Under the pieces are notes generated by a model. It had not been told where the DNA came from and searched no databases. It saw only the letters and a list, made by a program, of their open reading frames with translations. Both the position numbers and the translations under genes were made by a program. Below are positions 52,401-63,784 of a DNA stretch of 64,000 nucleotides, piece after piece (the stretch's first letter is position 1; each line of letters opens with the position of its first letter). This DNA is from Urechis unicinctus (lineage: Eukaryota; Annelida; Polychaeta; Xenopneusta; Urechidae), in contig CM067357.1 in the NCBI GenBank assembly GCA_034190875.2, positions 151,345 to 215,344 of the forward strand, in the 5' to 3' direction.

Positions 52401-55400
52401 CCCCAGGTGACCCTCCACTTCATCCAACTCGACCCTCCATACCCTCCCCAGGTGACCCTTCACTTCACACCACTCGACCCTTCATACCCTTCCCAGGCGA
52501 CCCTCCATCCCCGCCTCTATTTGCCCCGTACCTGTTCTGGCGGAGGGGGAATCGTGGTACTTGTGAGACACGGCCACGAGGACGACACAGGCACGCTCCA
52601 AATTCTCACTCATCTTCTCGACTGCCGCTCCGCCTGCAGTACAACACATTCCACCGTGAACTAACAGTACAATACATTCCACTGTGAGCTAACAGCACAA
52701 CACATTCCACTGTGAGCTAACAGCACAATACATTCCACTGTGAGCTAACAGCACAACACATCCCACTGTGAGCTAACAGTACAACACATCCCACTGTGAG
52801 CTAACAAAGCCAACAGTACAACAGTCCACAGTGAGCCAACAGTCCACATTGAGCCAACAGTACAACAGTCCACAGTGAGCCAACAGTACAACACAGTCCA
52901 CAGTAAGCAAACAGTACAACGAAGTTCACAATGAGTCAACAGTACAACAGCCAACAGTGCAACACAGTCCACAATGAGTCAACAGTACAACAGCCAACAG
53001 TACAACAGTCCATAGTGAGCCTACAGTACAAGTCCACAATGAGCCAACAGTACAACGGTCCACAGTGAGCCAACAGTACAACACAGACCACAGTGAGCAA
53101 ACAGTACAACAAAGTCCAAAATGAGTCAACAGTACAACAGCCAACAGATCAACAGTCCAGTGAGCCTACAGTACAACAGTCCACAGTGAGCCAGTAGTAC
53201 AACACAGTCCACAGTGAGCCAACAGTACAACACAGTCCACAGTGAACAAACAGTACAACAAAGTCCATAGAGCCAACAGTACAACACAGTCCATGTAGAG
53301 CACAAAGTTCACCAGCAGGCCATCCTCTCATAGTTAGAATAAAGGGCACAAGTGAAAAATAAAAGCCAGGTAATGCTACCTTCACATACACAGATTTTTC
53401 TTACGAATCCTTACGTATGGCACAAATTGTAAAAGTACACGAATCCTTAAGATTTGGCCACTTTTATGAGCGATTTAAGAGTGGTTACGAGTAATTACGA
53501 GCCATTTACGGTTTATTACGAGTCATTACGATGTATTTACGCCAAACATCTACGATTTGTTCCGAATAACCACAGATAAATACGAGCAAGTTACGACATT
53601 TTACCGGCTTTTTATGGATTGTTACGAGTATATTACGGAATGCTACGTTTCATCTACGCTTTTACGTGTAAATTACGAACTGCTAACGGTTGTTACGAAT
53701 AGTTGCGAGTTAGTTACGAGTATTTACGAGTCCTTATGTTTTTTGGCAAAAAATTTGCAATTCTCTATGTATCATGATTCGACAACTGACATCCAGCGAG
53801 ACAACATGGCATCCAGCGAGACAACATGGCATATTGGAGATCCAACGTCTTGGACGTCTTGATAAGCATTCGTAATAATCCGTAAGCAAATCGTAAACTA
53901 ACAGTATACATATCGTAAAACTAATTCTTGCGAGTAGTTTACTGGGGGTTATGTGTTGTTGCGGCCGGTTTACGATACTTACGGATTGTTACAAGTTATT
54001 TACGAGTTATTTACAGAAAATGTAATCCGTGAACAATCGCAAGAAAATTTTTAACATGTAAAAAAATTTGCCTCTCTTCTCACGGATCCTCAAGATTGTC
54101 TACTAGTTGTGACGAGTTATTAACGGATACCAACGAGCTATTTACGGATGCTTGCGATTGACTACGAGTTGGCGATCTGTAAGGACTCGTAAGAAAATCC
54201 ATGTATGTGAAGGGGGTATTACACGAGAGGTGAACTTTGGTAAGAAACATTGAATTGAATGGAGCGGGTTATAATTAGCCCAACAGACCAACAGTCGATC
54301 GGGTACTCCCTTGTTGGTCTAACAGGAAAACCCTCCGTTTATGGGTAGATTGACAAACATTCTTAATCTATCACGTATAAAATACGTTCTGAAAAGAATT
54401 TATAGCCACCAACAGTGAGAGTATTGACTGAATTTAATTGCTATGGGTTTTTTTTCACCAATATCCGGTAGAACACTTGATATTCGATTAATTTCTTACT
54501 TTTCGGCGGAATTCCACTCCGAATTCTGGTGGTTGTCAACAAACAGTCTCTTGCATGACGTTGTCGAAAACGACCGCTTGGAATTTGCTAAGTTTTTATC
54601 AAACCATCATCTGCTTGATAATACATTTCACGGGTGAGTCAGTTTATACTAGATTTATAACTTTCCGACCTAGTTGCCTTTTCCTCTCCTTTATTCATCA
54701 TCATAACAAGTCCGTTTCCATCTGACTTACATTGCGCAATCTCGCCGCCATATTGAAATTTAGTCGGAAAAGTTAATCGCCTCGCACATTTTAGGCAATT
54801 ATGCATATTTACAAGTTGTTGCAATACCTGAGACTCTAATGCGATGCATAATACTGATTGCTTATTAAATTGGACTTCTTAAATATAGTTGACATCGTGA
54901 AGGTAAGTTCTTATCATCGCATATTCTACAAAGGAAATGCCCTCTTTGAGAACCAAGAGAGCGCAAGCTCCACTTGGTTCTAAAGAGCTAGTTATAATTG
55001 CTAGTTGGTGAGGTATACTGGAGGATGGAACTCACCGCTGCTGTCCGTGTATGTGACCACGTTGTAACCTGCATGACGTAATTTATCCTTCAACTTGCCC
55101 ACCACATTACGACTTGACCATTGGAAACTGATCACCACGGGCCCATCCTGACCGCGATGCTCTGTGTGAACCATAACAATCAGACGTCACACAGGGCAGC
55201 GTTATGCAGTCACAAGGGGCTTAAATCTCTCTTAGAGACAGCTTTCCTAGTAGCATTACAAACTCTTCATCAATGATAACATACTGGTGAGGTAGGCAGG
55301 TCTGGGTGAGGGCAGGTGTCCATTGGCCAGCCAGACAGCCCCGCGGGCCGCGCGACGGATCTCCTCACGCTGACTCTCACGACCCAGCAACTCTACACCT

Positions 55401-58400
55401 GACACGACACACATCATCATTACCACGTGCTGGCATCATTCATTACCTGATACGACACATAGCATCATTCCTGCGTGCTGGCATCATTCATTACCTGACA
55501 CGACACACAGTATCATTACTGCGTGCTGACATCATTCATTACCTGACTAGACACATAGTATCATTCCTGCGTGCTGGCATCATTCATTACCTGACACGAC
55601 ACACAGCATCATTACTGCGTGCTGACATCATTCATTACCTGACACGACACACAGCATCATTACTGCGTGCTGGCATCATTCATTACCTGACACGACACAC
55701 AGCATCATTACTGCGTGCTGGCATCATTCATTACCAGACATAACACACAGCATCATTCCTGCGTGCTGGCATCATTCATTACCTGACACGACACACAGCC
55801 TCATTACTGCGTGCTGACATCATTCATTACCTGACTAGACACACAGCATCATTACCGCGTGCTGGCATCATTCATTACCTGACACGACACTCAGCCTCAT
55901 TACCGCATGCTGGCATCATTCATTACCTGACACGACACACAGAATCATTACTGCGTGCTGGCATGATTCATTACCTGACACAACACACAGCATCATTACT
56001 GCGTGCTGGCATCATTCATTACCTGACACAACACACAGCATCATTCCTGCGTGCTGGCATCATTCATTAGCTGACACGACACACAGCCTCATTACTGCGT
56101 GCTGACATCATTCATTACCTGACACGACACACAGCATCATTACCGCGTGCTGGCATCATTCATTACCTGACAAGACACAGCATCATTACTGCGTGCTGGC
56201 ATCATTCATTACCTGACAAGACACAGAATCATTACTGCGTGCTGGCATGATTCATTACCTGACACAACACACGGCATCATTACTGCGTGCTGGCATCATT
56301 CATTACCTGACACGACACACAGCCTCATTACTGCGTGCTGGCATCATTCATTACCTGACAGCTGACGTGTTAATGATGTTAAATAACATGTGAGTTGGCT
56401 CAGTTCGAAACACGACTTACCTGCCAGGCACCTTGGCTCGTTGCAGATGGCGCGCCTATTAGCATCATGGAAGGCAAACGTCCAGAGTCCTAAGGCGGCC
56501 ACAAGCTGTTCCTCCTCCGAACATCCCCGCTCCACCAGCCTCGCGTACAAACTCAGCGCTCCTCGATCCACCACACTACCTTTGTTTGACTCACACGCGC
56601 CCAGTCGATTCAAACCTGGCACGGAAATAACCACGTCAACAACCTTCAAAACTCATGGTGTTACAGGCATAACCACATGCTGTTACAGGCATAACCACAT
56701 GCTGATACAGGCATAACCACATGCTGTTACAGGCATAACCACATGCTGATACACACATGCTGTAACAGGCATAACCATATGCTGATACAGGCATAACCAC
56801 ATGCTGTTACAGGCATAACCACATGCTGATACACACATGCTGTAACAGGCATAACCACATGCTGATACAGGCATAACCACATGCTGATACAGGCATAACC
56901 ACATGCTGATACAGGCATAACCACATGCTGATACAGGTATAACCATGTGGTGTTTTAGTTCAAAACCACAGGCTTTGATAGCCAAAACCACATGCAGTTA
57001 ACTCAAGGTATAACAACAGGCTGTTACAGGTATAACCATAGGCTGGTTTAGATCAAACCACAGGCTTTATTGTTATAACCACATGCTGTCATGGATTTAA
57101 ACATCCTGTAACAGACATAACCACAGCTTTGATAAGGTATAACAACATGCCATTACATACAGGTATTACAACAAGCACAACCACATGCAGTCAGTGACAT
57201 AACCACATGCTGTCAGCGACATAACCACATGCTGTCAGCGACATAACCACATGCTGTAAGTGACATAACCACATGCTGTTACAGGACAGCCAAACAGTTC
57301 AAGCACATACTGCTACAGGAAATACAAATGGCGTAATAGTTATAACCACGTGCTGAGACAGGTATGGCCACAATTAGTTGCAGGTATAACCATGCGCAGC
57401 TACATGCATCAAGATAAAATCATGGCACAATTGCAAGAGCATGACCTGGGATAAGCAGAAACAGTTACAGATCTAAACATGGAATAAACTCAACCAGTTA
57501 CAGATCTAACCATGGAATAAACTCAACCAGCTACAGATCTAACTGACAACCATAGGATCAACTGGATATCTAACCTTTGACCTTTGATCCTGTCACTCAG
57601 GAACCATACTAAACACGACAGACCAAAAGATAGTAAAGATGACTGTAATTGCAGATGGTGACAAATGATTTAACCATACCAAATGGTTATATCATCATAA
57701 GAATGGCAGTGACAATAACACCAGTTTGGAGTAACCAATATCAGGGTTGGTTGAGAGAGACGCAGCACCCGCCACTTCCTCTACACGCTCCGCCCCCAGC
57801 CAAAGGGCCAACATGTTGTTTCGCAGCAAGCCCCTTAACATAGTAGCCGGGTTTGTGAAGCAAAAACACGAGGCGCTTGGAATGGAAGTGAGGCCAGGTA
57901 TTGCGTGCGAAAGATACACCCACCTCCAAGGAACCAGCGTAACACCTGTCTGACGGCGTTACTCTCACCTCACCCGTCTGTCCAACATACTCACTTATCA
58001 TTGTCCCTACGCAAACGAAAACACGTCAACAGGCGGCCAATAACACATCGGCACTCCGTACTGACGTTGCCATTGCTACTTTTGTACATTTCCTTTTTGT
58101 AACCATGGGAAATAGCCAATAGCACGTCATACTGGTGGGGCAGGTGTTTATTTTCAACTTTTACACTTGTAAAGATCAACCCACATGGTAAACATATGTC
58201 ACTTAAGTCTGATTCAGAGAGGTCTCAATCTACCGCGCGACTTGGGAGTGGCAGGCAAACAACTGGCTCATAGGCACATCCTACACAGCCCTGACGAGAA
58301 ATAAGCGCACCCTACACCGCCCTGACAACGAGATAAGCGCACCCTACATCGCCCTGACAACGAGATAAGCGCATCCTACACCGCCCTGACAACGAGATAA

Positions 58401-60887
58401 GCGCATCCTACACCAGCCTGAAAACGAAATAAGCGCATCCTACACCGCCCTGACAACGAGATAAGCGCATCCTACACAGCCCTGAAAACGAAATAAGCGC
58501 CTCATACACCGCCCTGACAACGAGATAAGCGCATCCAACACAGCCCTGAAAACGAAATAAGCGCATCCTACACCGCCCTGACAACGAGATAAGCGCATCC
58601 TACACCGGCCTGAAAACGAAATAAGTGCATCCTACACCGCCCTGACAACGAGATAAGCGCATCCTACACAGCCCTGACAACAAGATAAGCGCATCCTACA
58701 CCGCCCTGACAACGAGATAAGCGCTTCCAACACAGCCCTGAAAACGAAATAAGCGCCTCACACACCGCCCTGACAACGAGATAAACACCACGTTACAACT
58801 CCTTGGCCAAGGTATACAACAATAACACCACCCACAACAATAACACCACACACAACAATAACACCACACACAACAATAACACCACACACAACAATAACAC
58901 CACACACAACAATAACACCACACACAACAATAATGCCACCCACAACAATAATGCCATCACAGCAATAATGTCACCCACAGCAAAATCTCCATCAACGGCT
59001 TTATCAGTTATAACACCAATGAAGCATAGAAGTGATAAGGGCACTTACTTGCAGCTATCTCGACCGCCCAGTGGCCGTACTTCTTGGAGTAGTGGTTGGA
59101 AGCATCCATGGCGCTCTGTAGCATTTTGATGAGGAATCCTATGCTCCGGTCGGATCCAGCGAACACCAGGTCGTTCTCGGCTTCGTTCAAGACATACGAC
59201 ATGAGCATGATGGCTTTGGTCTTCACGAGGAGCAAGGAGGACTTGAGGTAGGGCTGGAGAAGGCGTACTGCTCCAGCCTCACGGTAAGCCTCGCGAGATT
59301 TATCATGGTAACGAATGATGTTATTGAGAATGCCAAGGTAGCTTTTGACTAGAAACAAGCGGTTGGCTTCCTTCAGTTCCGATACAGCTAGACGATGATC
59401 TTCCAGCTCCCGTAGGAGCATCTGAGCCACGCCACGTTTGGAGCACTGGTCACAGAGTTGGGGTGATTTATCAGTGGAGTTGAGAAGGCAGGTGACAGCA
59501 TGCCGCAGGTTTCTCATGGCGTCTGTTGATGGCCCATGCCTGTGGTCGTGTAGTGACGAGTTGTCCTCCCCAACAGACGAGTCCTTCTCTTCGTCTCCAG
59601 CCTCCAGTAAACCTTCTGCAGATCCATGCACCGAGCCGTTTGTCACCGTGTCATGCAACTCGCCTGCCTCCTCAACGCCACCTCCCAAGTAGTCCACTTT
59701 ATGTACAGAAGCAAACACACGCTGAAACAGATCCACGAGACCGTTCTCAACGAGCTTGCCAATCAGACGTCGCTTGATGTGGATGTCTGAGCTGTAACGA
59801 GATTGTTGCGATATAAACTGTAACTCGGGGATCGTATCAGAGCCAGTGAAGTCCGTCTTGCGCAGCAAGAACTTGAATTTGGACTCGATTTGCTGGATGA
59901 TATCCCCCAGTGTCTGTCTGGCGGCCCGCTCCAGTTGGGGTGTGGACGGCTGTGACGAGGGCATCCCGAGAGAAGACACAGAACAACTCCCTGGCGAGAT
60001 CAACTCCTCATTACTGGGGCTCTCGGGAACCTTCACGAGGAGTTTTGGTCGCGCAGCTCGCTCGGGACTGATGCCAGATGGAGGACGGGTGTCTACAGCC
60101 GGTGGTGGGATGTGGAGGTGGCGCGAGGCATCTGGGACATGGATGACAGAAGAGAGACTGGTGGAGGAGGACGTGGTGGAGGACAGAGTGGACGAACTGT
60201 TGGTAGGAGGTTTGAGAAGATGAGTGGAGGTGGCAATGGAGGGTGGATCATGTCGAGTGTGAGGAGGGCTGAGAGTGCATGCTGGGGCAGGTTCTCCGTA
60301 GCAGTAACAACACTGGGCGTGGCTACAGGTAGAGGAGCGCTGGGATGGCCAGGTGACTTGTGACTGGCAGCCTTTGCAGGGACAGCATACACGTGCTCTG
60401 TACCTGAACCTCCCCAGTTAGTGTTGGCGTTGGGAACGGTGGACAGCTGTTCATGGGCTAACGTTGATGCTGTCACCCCAGGTCTACCGTATATGCCAGC
60501 GTAGCCTGAGGCCTGGTTGGGCAGAGAGCCAACTAGGCTGATGGAGTTCCCTGGAGGGCTGGCCACCCTGTCCCCTGCATGCAGCTTCCCCGGACCTGAC
60601 GTGTAGTAGTTAAGAGACGTGGGGAACTTGGGAGTGCCTCCTGTCCTCTTCGGGCTTGTGTTGTTACTTGGGGACTTAGCCGACTTTGGTCGTGCCGAGT
60701 TACCGTTGTGAATTGGAATACCTGACCTGTTGTAGCCTGCACCAGACGATGGTAAGTCGTCGTCAATGGGTGGGGGCTCTGATGGAAGGGGTGGAGCCTC
60801 AAAATTGTCACTCAAATAAGGTCCGCCTCCCACTGAGTGATTGATATGGGGTGTTCTCTTAGCAGTGAGCTGCTTGTCGGCCATCAT
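49420..60887 (-). CDS. ARM-TIR-SAM domain protein
   Basis: Eight exons on the minus strand: 60887-59049, 56615-56421, 55398-55285, 55161-55036, 52633-52532, 51382-51200, 50610-about 50455 and 49756-49420. Junctions 1 to 6 are all phase 1 with consensus GT/AG sites. About 1,000 residues. The start is a Pro/Ser-rich region of about 280 residues. Armadillo-type helices follow (RNLRHAVTCLL, GILNNIIRYHDKSREAYREA, EEEQLVAALGLWTFAFHDAN). A TIR domain begins GPVVISFQWSSRNVVGKLKD and continues LERACVVLVAVSHKY, SARTELEVACRLGC and PDGWLANIMESKLSFDF; the Glu of SARTE sits where TIR NADases have the catalytic Glu. After a proline-rich linker comes a SAM-like segment (QMDGELLIELKKM, TLRHEMRFDLVTTLRF). The order differs from SARM1 (ARM-SAM-SAM-TIR). 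Exon 1 needs one frame change near 60.23-60.31 kb; the exon 7 donor is uncertain. The upstream promoter and any 5' UTR exon are not identified. Confidence 0.85.
49785..50475. repeat. 37-bp minisatellite next to exon 7
   Basis: About 18 copies of gaatacaatggaggtcagag plus cagttctatgttaacaa, alternating with a cagctctgtagtcacaa variant, so it is partly dimeric (74 bp). The right end overlaps the tail of exon 7: minus-strand ctgacctccattgtattc is present both in the exon tail and in every unit. Confidence 0.95.
50635..51130. repeat. 30-bp minisatellite
   Basis: About 16 very homogeneous copies of ctctaccatgtatacactgc plus aagagacaaa fill the intron between exons 6 and 7. The ten-codon period explains the open frames. 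Confidence 0.97.
51480..52110. repeat. 23-bp minisatellite
   Basis: About 27 copies of ccaccccactcgaccctcca plus tcg, strongly C-rich on the plus strand, in the intron between exons 5 and 6. Confidence 0.95.
52112..52515. repeat. 45-bp minisatellite abutting exon 5
   Basis: About nine copies of tccataccctccccaggtga plus ccctccacttcacaccactcgaccc. The array ends within 20 bp of the exon 5 donor (52531). Confidence 0.95.
52635..53325. repeat. 28-bp minisatellite abutting exon 5
   Basis: About 25 copies of cagtacaacacagtccacag plus tgagccaa, with deletions, starting at the exon 5 acceptor (tgcag|gc on the minus strand; tgcagtacaac is shared with the repeat). Confidence 0.95.
53371..54221. mobile_element. 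851-bp inverted-repeat element (MITE-like)
   Basis: Terminal inverted repeats of about 45 bp. The left end starts taatgctaccttcacataca, then cttacgaatccttacg; the right end, reverse-complemented, starts taataccccttcacatac, then cttacgagtccttac. The interior is a degenerate series of 10-12-bp motifs (ttacgagttattacg and its relatives) without an ORF for a transposase. It sits in the intron between exons 4 and 5 of the ARM-TIR-SAM gene. Confidence 0.8.
54443..54637 (+). CDS. Possible orphan coding exon, ankyrin-like end
   Basis: An open frame from ATG ends at a good donor (cacgg|gtgagt at 54637). It reads MGFFSPISGRTLDIRLISYF ... LLHDVVENDRLEFAKFL, and the last part resembles the helix pair of an ankyrin repeat. 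It is antisense within an intron of the ARM-TIR-SAM gene. No downstream plus-strand exon was found, so it may be a gene fragment or chance. Confidence 0.3.
   Translation: MGFFSPISGRTLDIRLISYFSAEFHSEFWWLSTNSLLHDVVENDRLEFAKFLSNHHLLDNTFHG
54640..55030. other. Intronic unique sequence
   Basis: Non-repetitive sequence 3' (minus strand) of exon 4. It contains a near-inverted pair (accaagagagcgcaagctccacttggttct) able to form a short stem. No gene is seen. Confidence 0.4.
55400..56365. repeat. 48-bp minisatellite between exons 2 and 3
   Basis: About 20 copies of acctgacacgacacacagca plus tcattactgcgtgctggcatcattcatt. The first bases of the array coincide with the exon 3 acceptor region (cacctgacacgac on the plus strand), so each unit carries an acceptor-like gtgtcag on the minus strand. 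Confidence 0.96.
56650..57300. repeat. 22-bp minisatellite, decaying rightwards
   Basis: Copies of acaggcataaccacatgctg plus tt/at are homogeneous at 56660-56945 and degenerate to about 57300. Confidence 0.93.
57300..58260. other. Intronic unique sequence, no exon assigned
   Basis: Within intron 1 of the ARM-TIR-SAM gene. Minus-strand frames at 57720-57990 include a LLRNNMLALWLGAERVEEVA stretch and an AVRQVLRWFLGG stretch, each next to possible splice sites. However, exon 1 joins exon 2 directly in frame and with family continuity, so neither is needed. They could be alternative or dead exons. Confidence 0.4.
58270..58785. repeat. 32-bp minisatellite
   Basis: About 16 copies of aacgagataagcgcatccta plus caccgccctgac. 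Confidence 0.96.
58815..58965. repeat. 18-bp minisatellite
   Basis: About eight copies of aacaataacaccacacac, about 80 bp beyond the exon 1 donor of the ARM-TIR-SAM gene. Confidence 0.96.
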
Positions 60888-61070
60888 AGTGGAGAGTGAT
60901 GAGAGGGAAAGCAGCTAGCCATGTTGACGAGGACCACTCAGTTGAACATCGTATATTGTTGGGTAGGCAGAGATGCCATACATAGACAAAACTGAGGATG
61001 AAGTCAGTTGATGCTTGTCCACTACTGCACTCGCTCACCTGCAACAACGAAACAAATACACTGAGTTAAG
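60888..61070 (-). promoter_or_regulatory. 5' flank of the ARM-TIR-SAM gene
   Basis: Unique sequence directly upstream of the ATG at 60887. Presumably 5' UTR or promoter by position. No TATA box or other element can be defended. A stop-containing frame immediately upstream is consistent with ATG 60887 as the start. Confidence 0.35.
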
Positions 61071-61071
61071 G

Positions 61072-61660
61072 AGTGAGTGAGTGAGTGAGTGAGTGAGTGA
61101 GTGAGTGAGTGAGTGAGTGAGTGAGTGAGTGAGTGAGTGAGTGAGTGAGTGAGTGAGTGAGTGAGTGAGTGTGTGAGTGAGTGTGTGAGTGAATGAATGA
61201 GTATAGGGTTTAACAGCACACCAACACGTATGTGTTATATGGCGCCTATACAGTAGGTTAATAGATAGGTTTGACCTGATTAAGCAGCCGCCTTCTAGGA
61301 TAAATGGACAAACGAGGGACATACAAGTGGATGATGATGATGAAAAAGATAAGAATGGTAACGATTATCCAAGGGCAAGTCACCACCAGTCGATCGACTG
61401 GACCAGACCATTCTAGCCTCTCGTCTAGGCGAAATCCGGGCCTAAGTAGTGTGTTGCAGATATGGCCCATGCAAGGACCACTCCGCTCAAGCACCAGGAA
61501 CCCAATGCCCACCGACACGAGTCGCAACCCACGGCCAACAGGTTGCCCCCTATAAGTCGTCTCTTACGACATGCAGGAGGATACAGTGGACCTATTCTAC
61601 CCCCGAACCCACAGGGGGACACTGTGTTAAGGAGTCAAGTGAAGACCACAGACACAAGAG
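61072..61660. mobile_element. Dispersed repeat with (GTGA)n end, gastropod-like
   Basis: A (GTGA)n run (about 61072-61190) is followed by a conserved-looking segment: tatagggtttaacagcacac, ttatatggcgcctatacag, a ggaccagaccattc block, and taagtcgtctcttacgacat, then ggacctattctaccccc near the right end. This overall arrangement resembles a short interspersed repeat I know from gastropod sequences; that is recalled, not searched. No ORF. A SINE or MITE is likely. Confidence 0.6.
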
Positions 61661-62840
61661 ACCTATATAAATCAGGCTAGAGAGGAAGGCGTTTTAAGGC
61701 TGTACCCTGTCAAGAGAAGACCACAGGCACAAGAGACCTATATAAAATAGGCTAGAGAGGAAGGTGTTTTAAAGCTGTACCCTGCCAAATGAAGGTCACA
61801 AACACAAGAGACCTATATAAAATAGGCAAGAGAGGAGGGCGTTTTAAGGCTTTCCCCTGTCAAATGAAGACCACATACACAAGAGACCTATATAAAATAG
61901 GCTAGAGAGGAGGGCGTTTTAAGGCTGTACCCTGTCAAGAGAAGACCACAGACACAAGAGACCTGTATAGAATAGGCTAGAGAGGAGGGCGTTTTAAGGC
62001 TGTACCCTGTCAAGTGAAGGCCACAGACACAAGATACCTATATAAAATAGGCTAGAAAGGAGGGCATTTTAAGCTGTACCATGTCAAGAGAAGACCACAG
62101 ACACAAGAGACCTATATAAAATAGGCTAGAGAGGAGGGCGTTTTAAGGCTGTACCATGTCAAGAGAAGACCACAGACACAAGAGACCTATATAAATTAGG
62201 CTAGAGAGGAGGGCGTTTTAAGGCTGTACCCTGTCAAATGAAGACTACAAACATAAGAGACCTATATAAAATAGGCTTGAGAAGACGTTTTAAGGCTGTA
62301 CCCTGTCAAGAGAAGACCACATACACAAACGAGGCCTATATAAAATAGGCTAGAGAGGAGGGCGTTTTAAGGCTGTACCCAGTCAAGTGAAGGTCACAAA
62401 CACAAGAGACCTATATAAAATAGGCTAGAGAGGAGGGCATTTTAAGGCTGTACCATGTCAAGAGAAGACCACAGACACAAACGAGGCCTATATAAAATAG
62501 GCTAGAGAGGAGGGCGTTTTAAGGCTGTACCCAGTCAAGTGAAGGTCACAAACACAAGAGACCTATATAAAATAGGCTAGTGAGGAGGGCGTTTTAAGAC
62601 TGTACCCTGTCAAGAGAAGACCACAGACACAAACGAGGCCTATATAAAATAGGCTAGAGAGGAGGGCGTTTTAAGGCTGTACCCAGTCAAGTGAAGGTCA
62701 CAAACACAAGAGACCTATATAAAATAGGCTAGAGAGGAGGGCATTTTAAGGATGTACCCTGTCAAGTGAAGACCACAAACACAAGAGACCTAAATAAAAT
62801 AGGATAGAGAGGGGGGCGTTTTAAGGCTGTACCCTGGTTT
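61640..62840. repeat. 75-bp minisatellite with a TATA-like core
   Basis: About 16 copies of a 75-bp unit that contains gagacctatataaaatagg, then ctagagaggagggcgtttta and ctgtaccctgtcaagagaag. cctatataaaatagg is an imperfect palindrome and a TATA-box look-alike, repeated every 75 bp. Some units carry cgaggcctatataaaatagg instead. Confidence 0.96.
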
Positions 62841-63100
62841 TATGTTCAACTACGTCGTTGTCGCGAAATGTGGTAATTGAGCAGGAGCTTTCATGAGGGG
62901 CCTGACATGGGCCTGGAGTAATTGAGAGCAGGAGCTTTCATGAGGGACCTGGCATGGGCCTGGTGTATTAGATTGTATGAGATTGTTCTAGTCTTTGATT
63001 TGTATTCAAACACTGTATACCTTTTGTTTGCATTTGTTCAAGAGGGAAATAAAGTTTTATTTGTGAATGTCATGCATGCTTTAAAACATTTAACATTATT
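62841..63100. other. Spacer with one tandem duplication
   Basis: A 45-50-bp segment (gagcaggagctttcatgagg plus ...cctgacatgggcctgg) occurs twice (62879-62965). The rest is AT-rich with an AATAAA at 63049-63054. No gene is recognised. Confidence 0.5.
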
Positions 63101-63715
63101 TTGACAATAACACTACTAACATATTACCATATCTATAGCTGCATTATAACGATGTAAAACCACATTACAAATAACTACCAATAACCGTGTCTACAGCTGC
63201 ATGTTTAAAACGGGGTATAAACCACATTCCAAATAACTACCAATAACCGTGTCTACCGCTGCATGGAAACGGTGTAAAACCACATTCCAAATAACTACCA
63301 ATAACCATGTCTACAGCTGCATGGAAACGGCTGCATGGAAACGGTGTAAAACCACATTCCAAATTCCAATAAATACAGCTGCATGGAAACGGTGTTAAAC
63401 CACCAAATAATAACCATGTCTACCGCTGCATCGAAACGGTGTTCCAAAAAACCACATTCCAAATAAAACCACATTCCAAATAACTACCAATAACCATGTC
63501 TACCGCTGCATCGAAACGGTGTAAAACCACATTCCAAATAATTACCAATAACCATGTCTACCGCTGCATCGAAACGGTGTAAAACCACATTCCAAATAAT
63601 TACCAATAACCATGTCTACCGCTGCATCGAAACGGTGTAAAACCAACTACCAATAACCGTGTCTACAGCTGCATGGAAACGGTGTAAAACCACATTCCAA
63701 ATGACTACCATGTTG
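63101..63715. repeat. 58-bp minisatellite
   Basis: About ten copies, some truncated, of accacattccaaataactac plus caataaccgtgtctacagctgcatggaaacggtgtaaa. Confidence 0.94.
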
Positions 63716-63784
63716 CAGATAACGACCATTAACTATGTCTAGGACGACATTTGACGACAAATACCAAAAACGACTAAGCCATTA

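Noticed and set aside
57720..57990. Extra ARM exons (NNMLALWLGAERVEEV, AVRQVLRWFLG)
   Set aside because: Exon 1 (59049) joins exon 2 (56615) in phase and with family-like continuity (VEIAA-S-LNRL), leaving no need for them; the acceptors are also poor.
59438..59777. Plus-strand frames opposite the ARM-TIR-SAM first exon
   Set aside because: Shadows of the real minus-strand reading frame.
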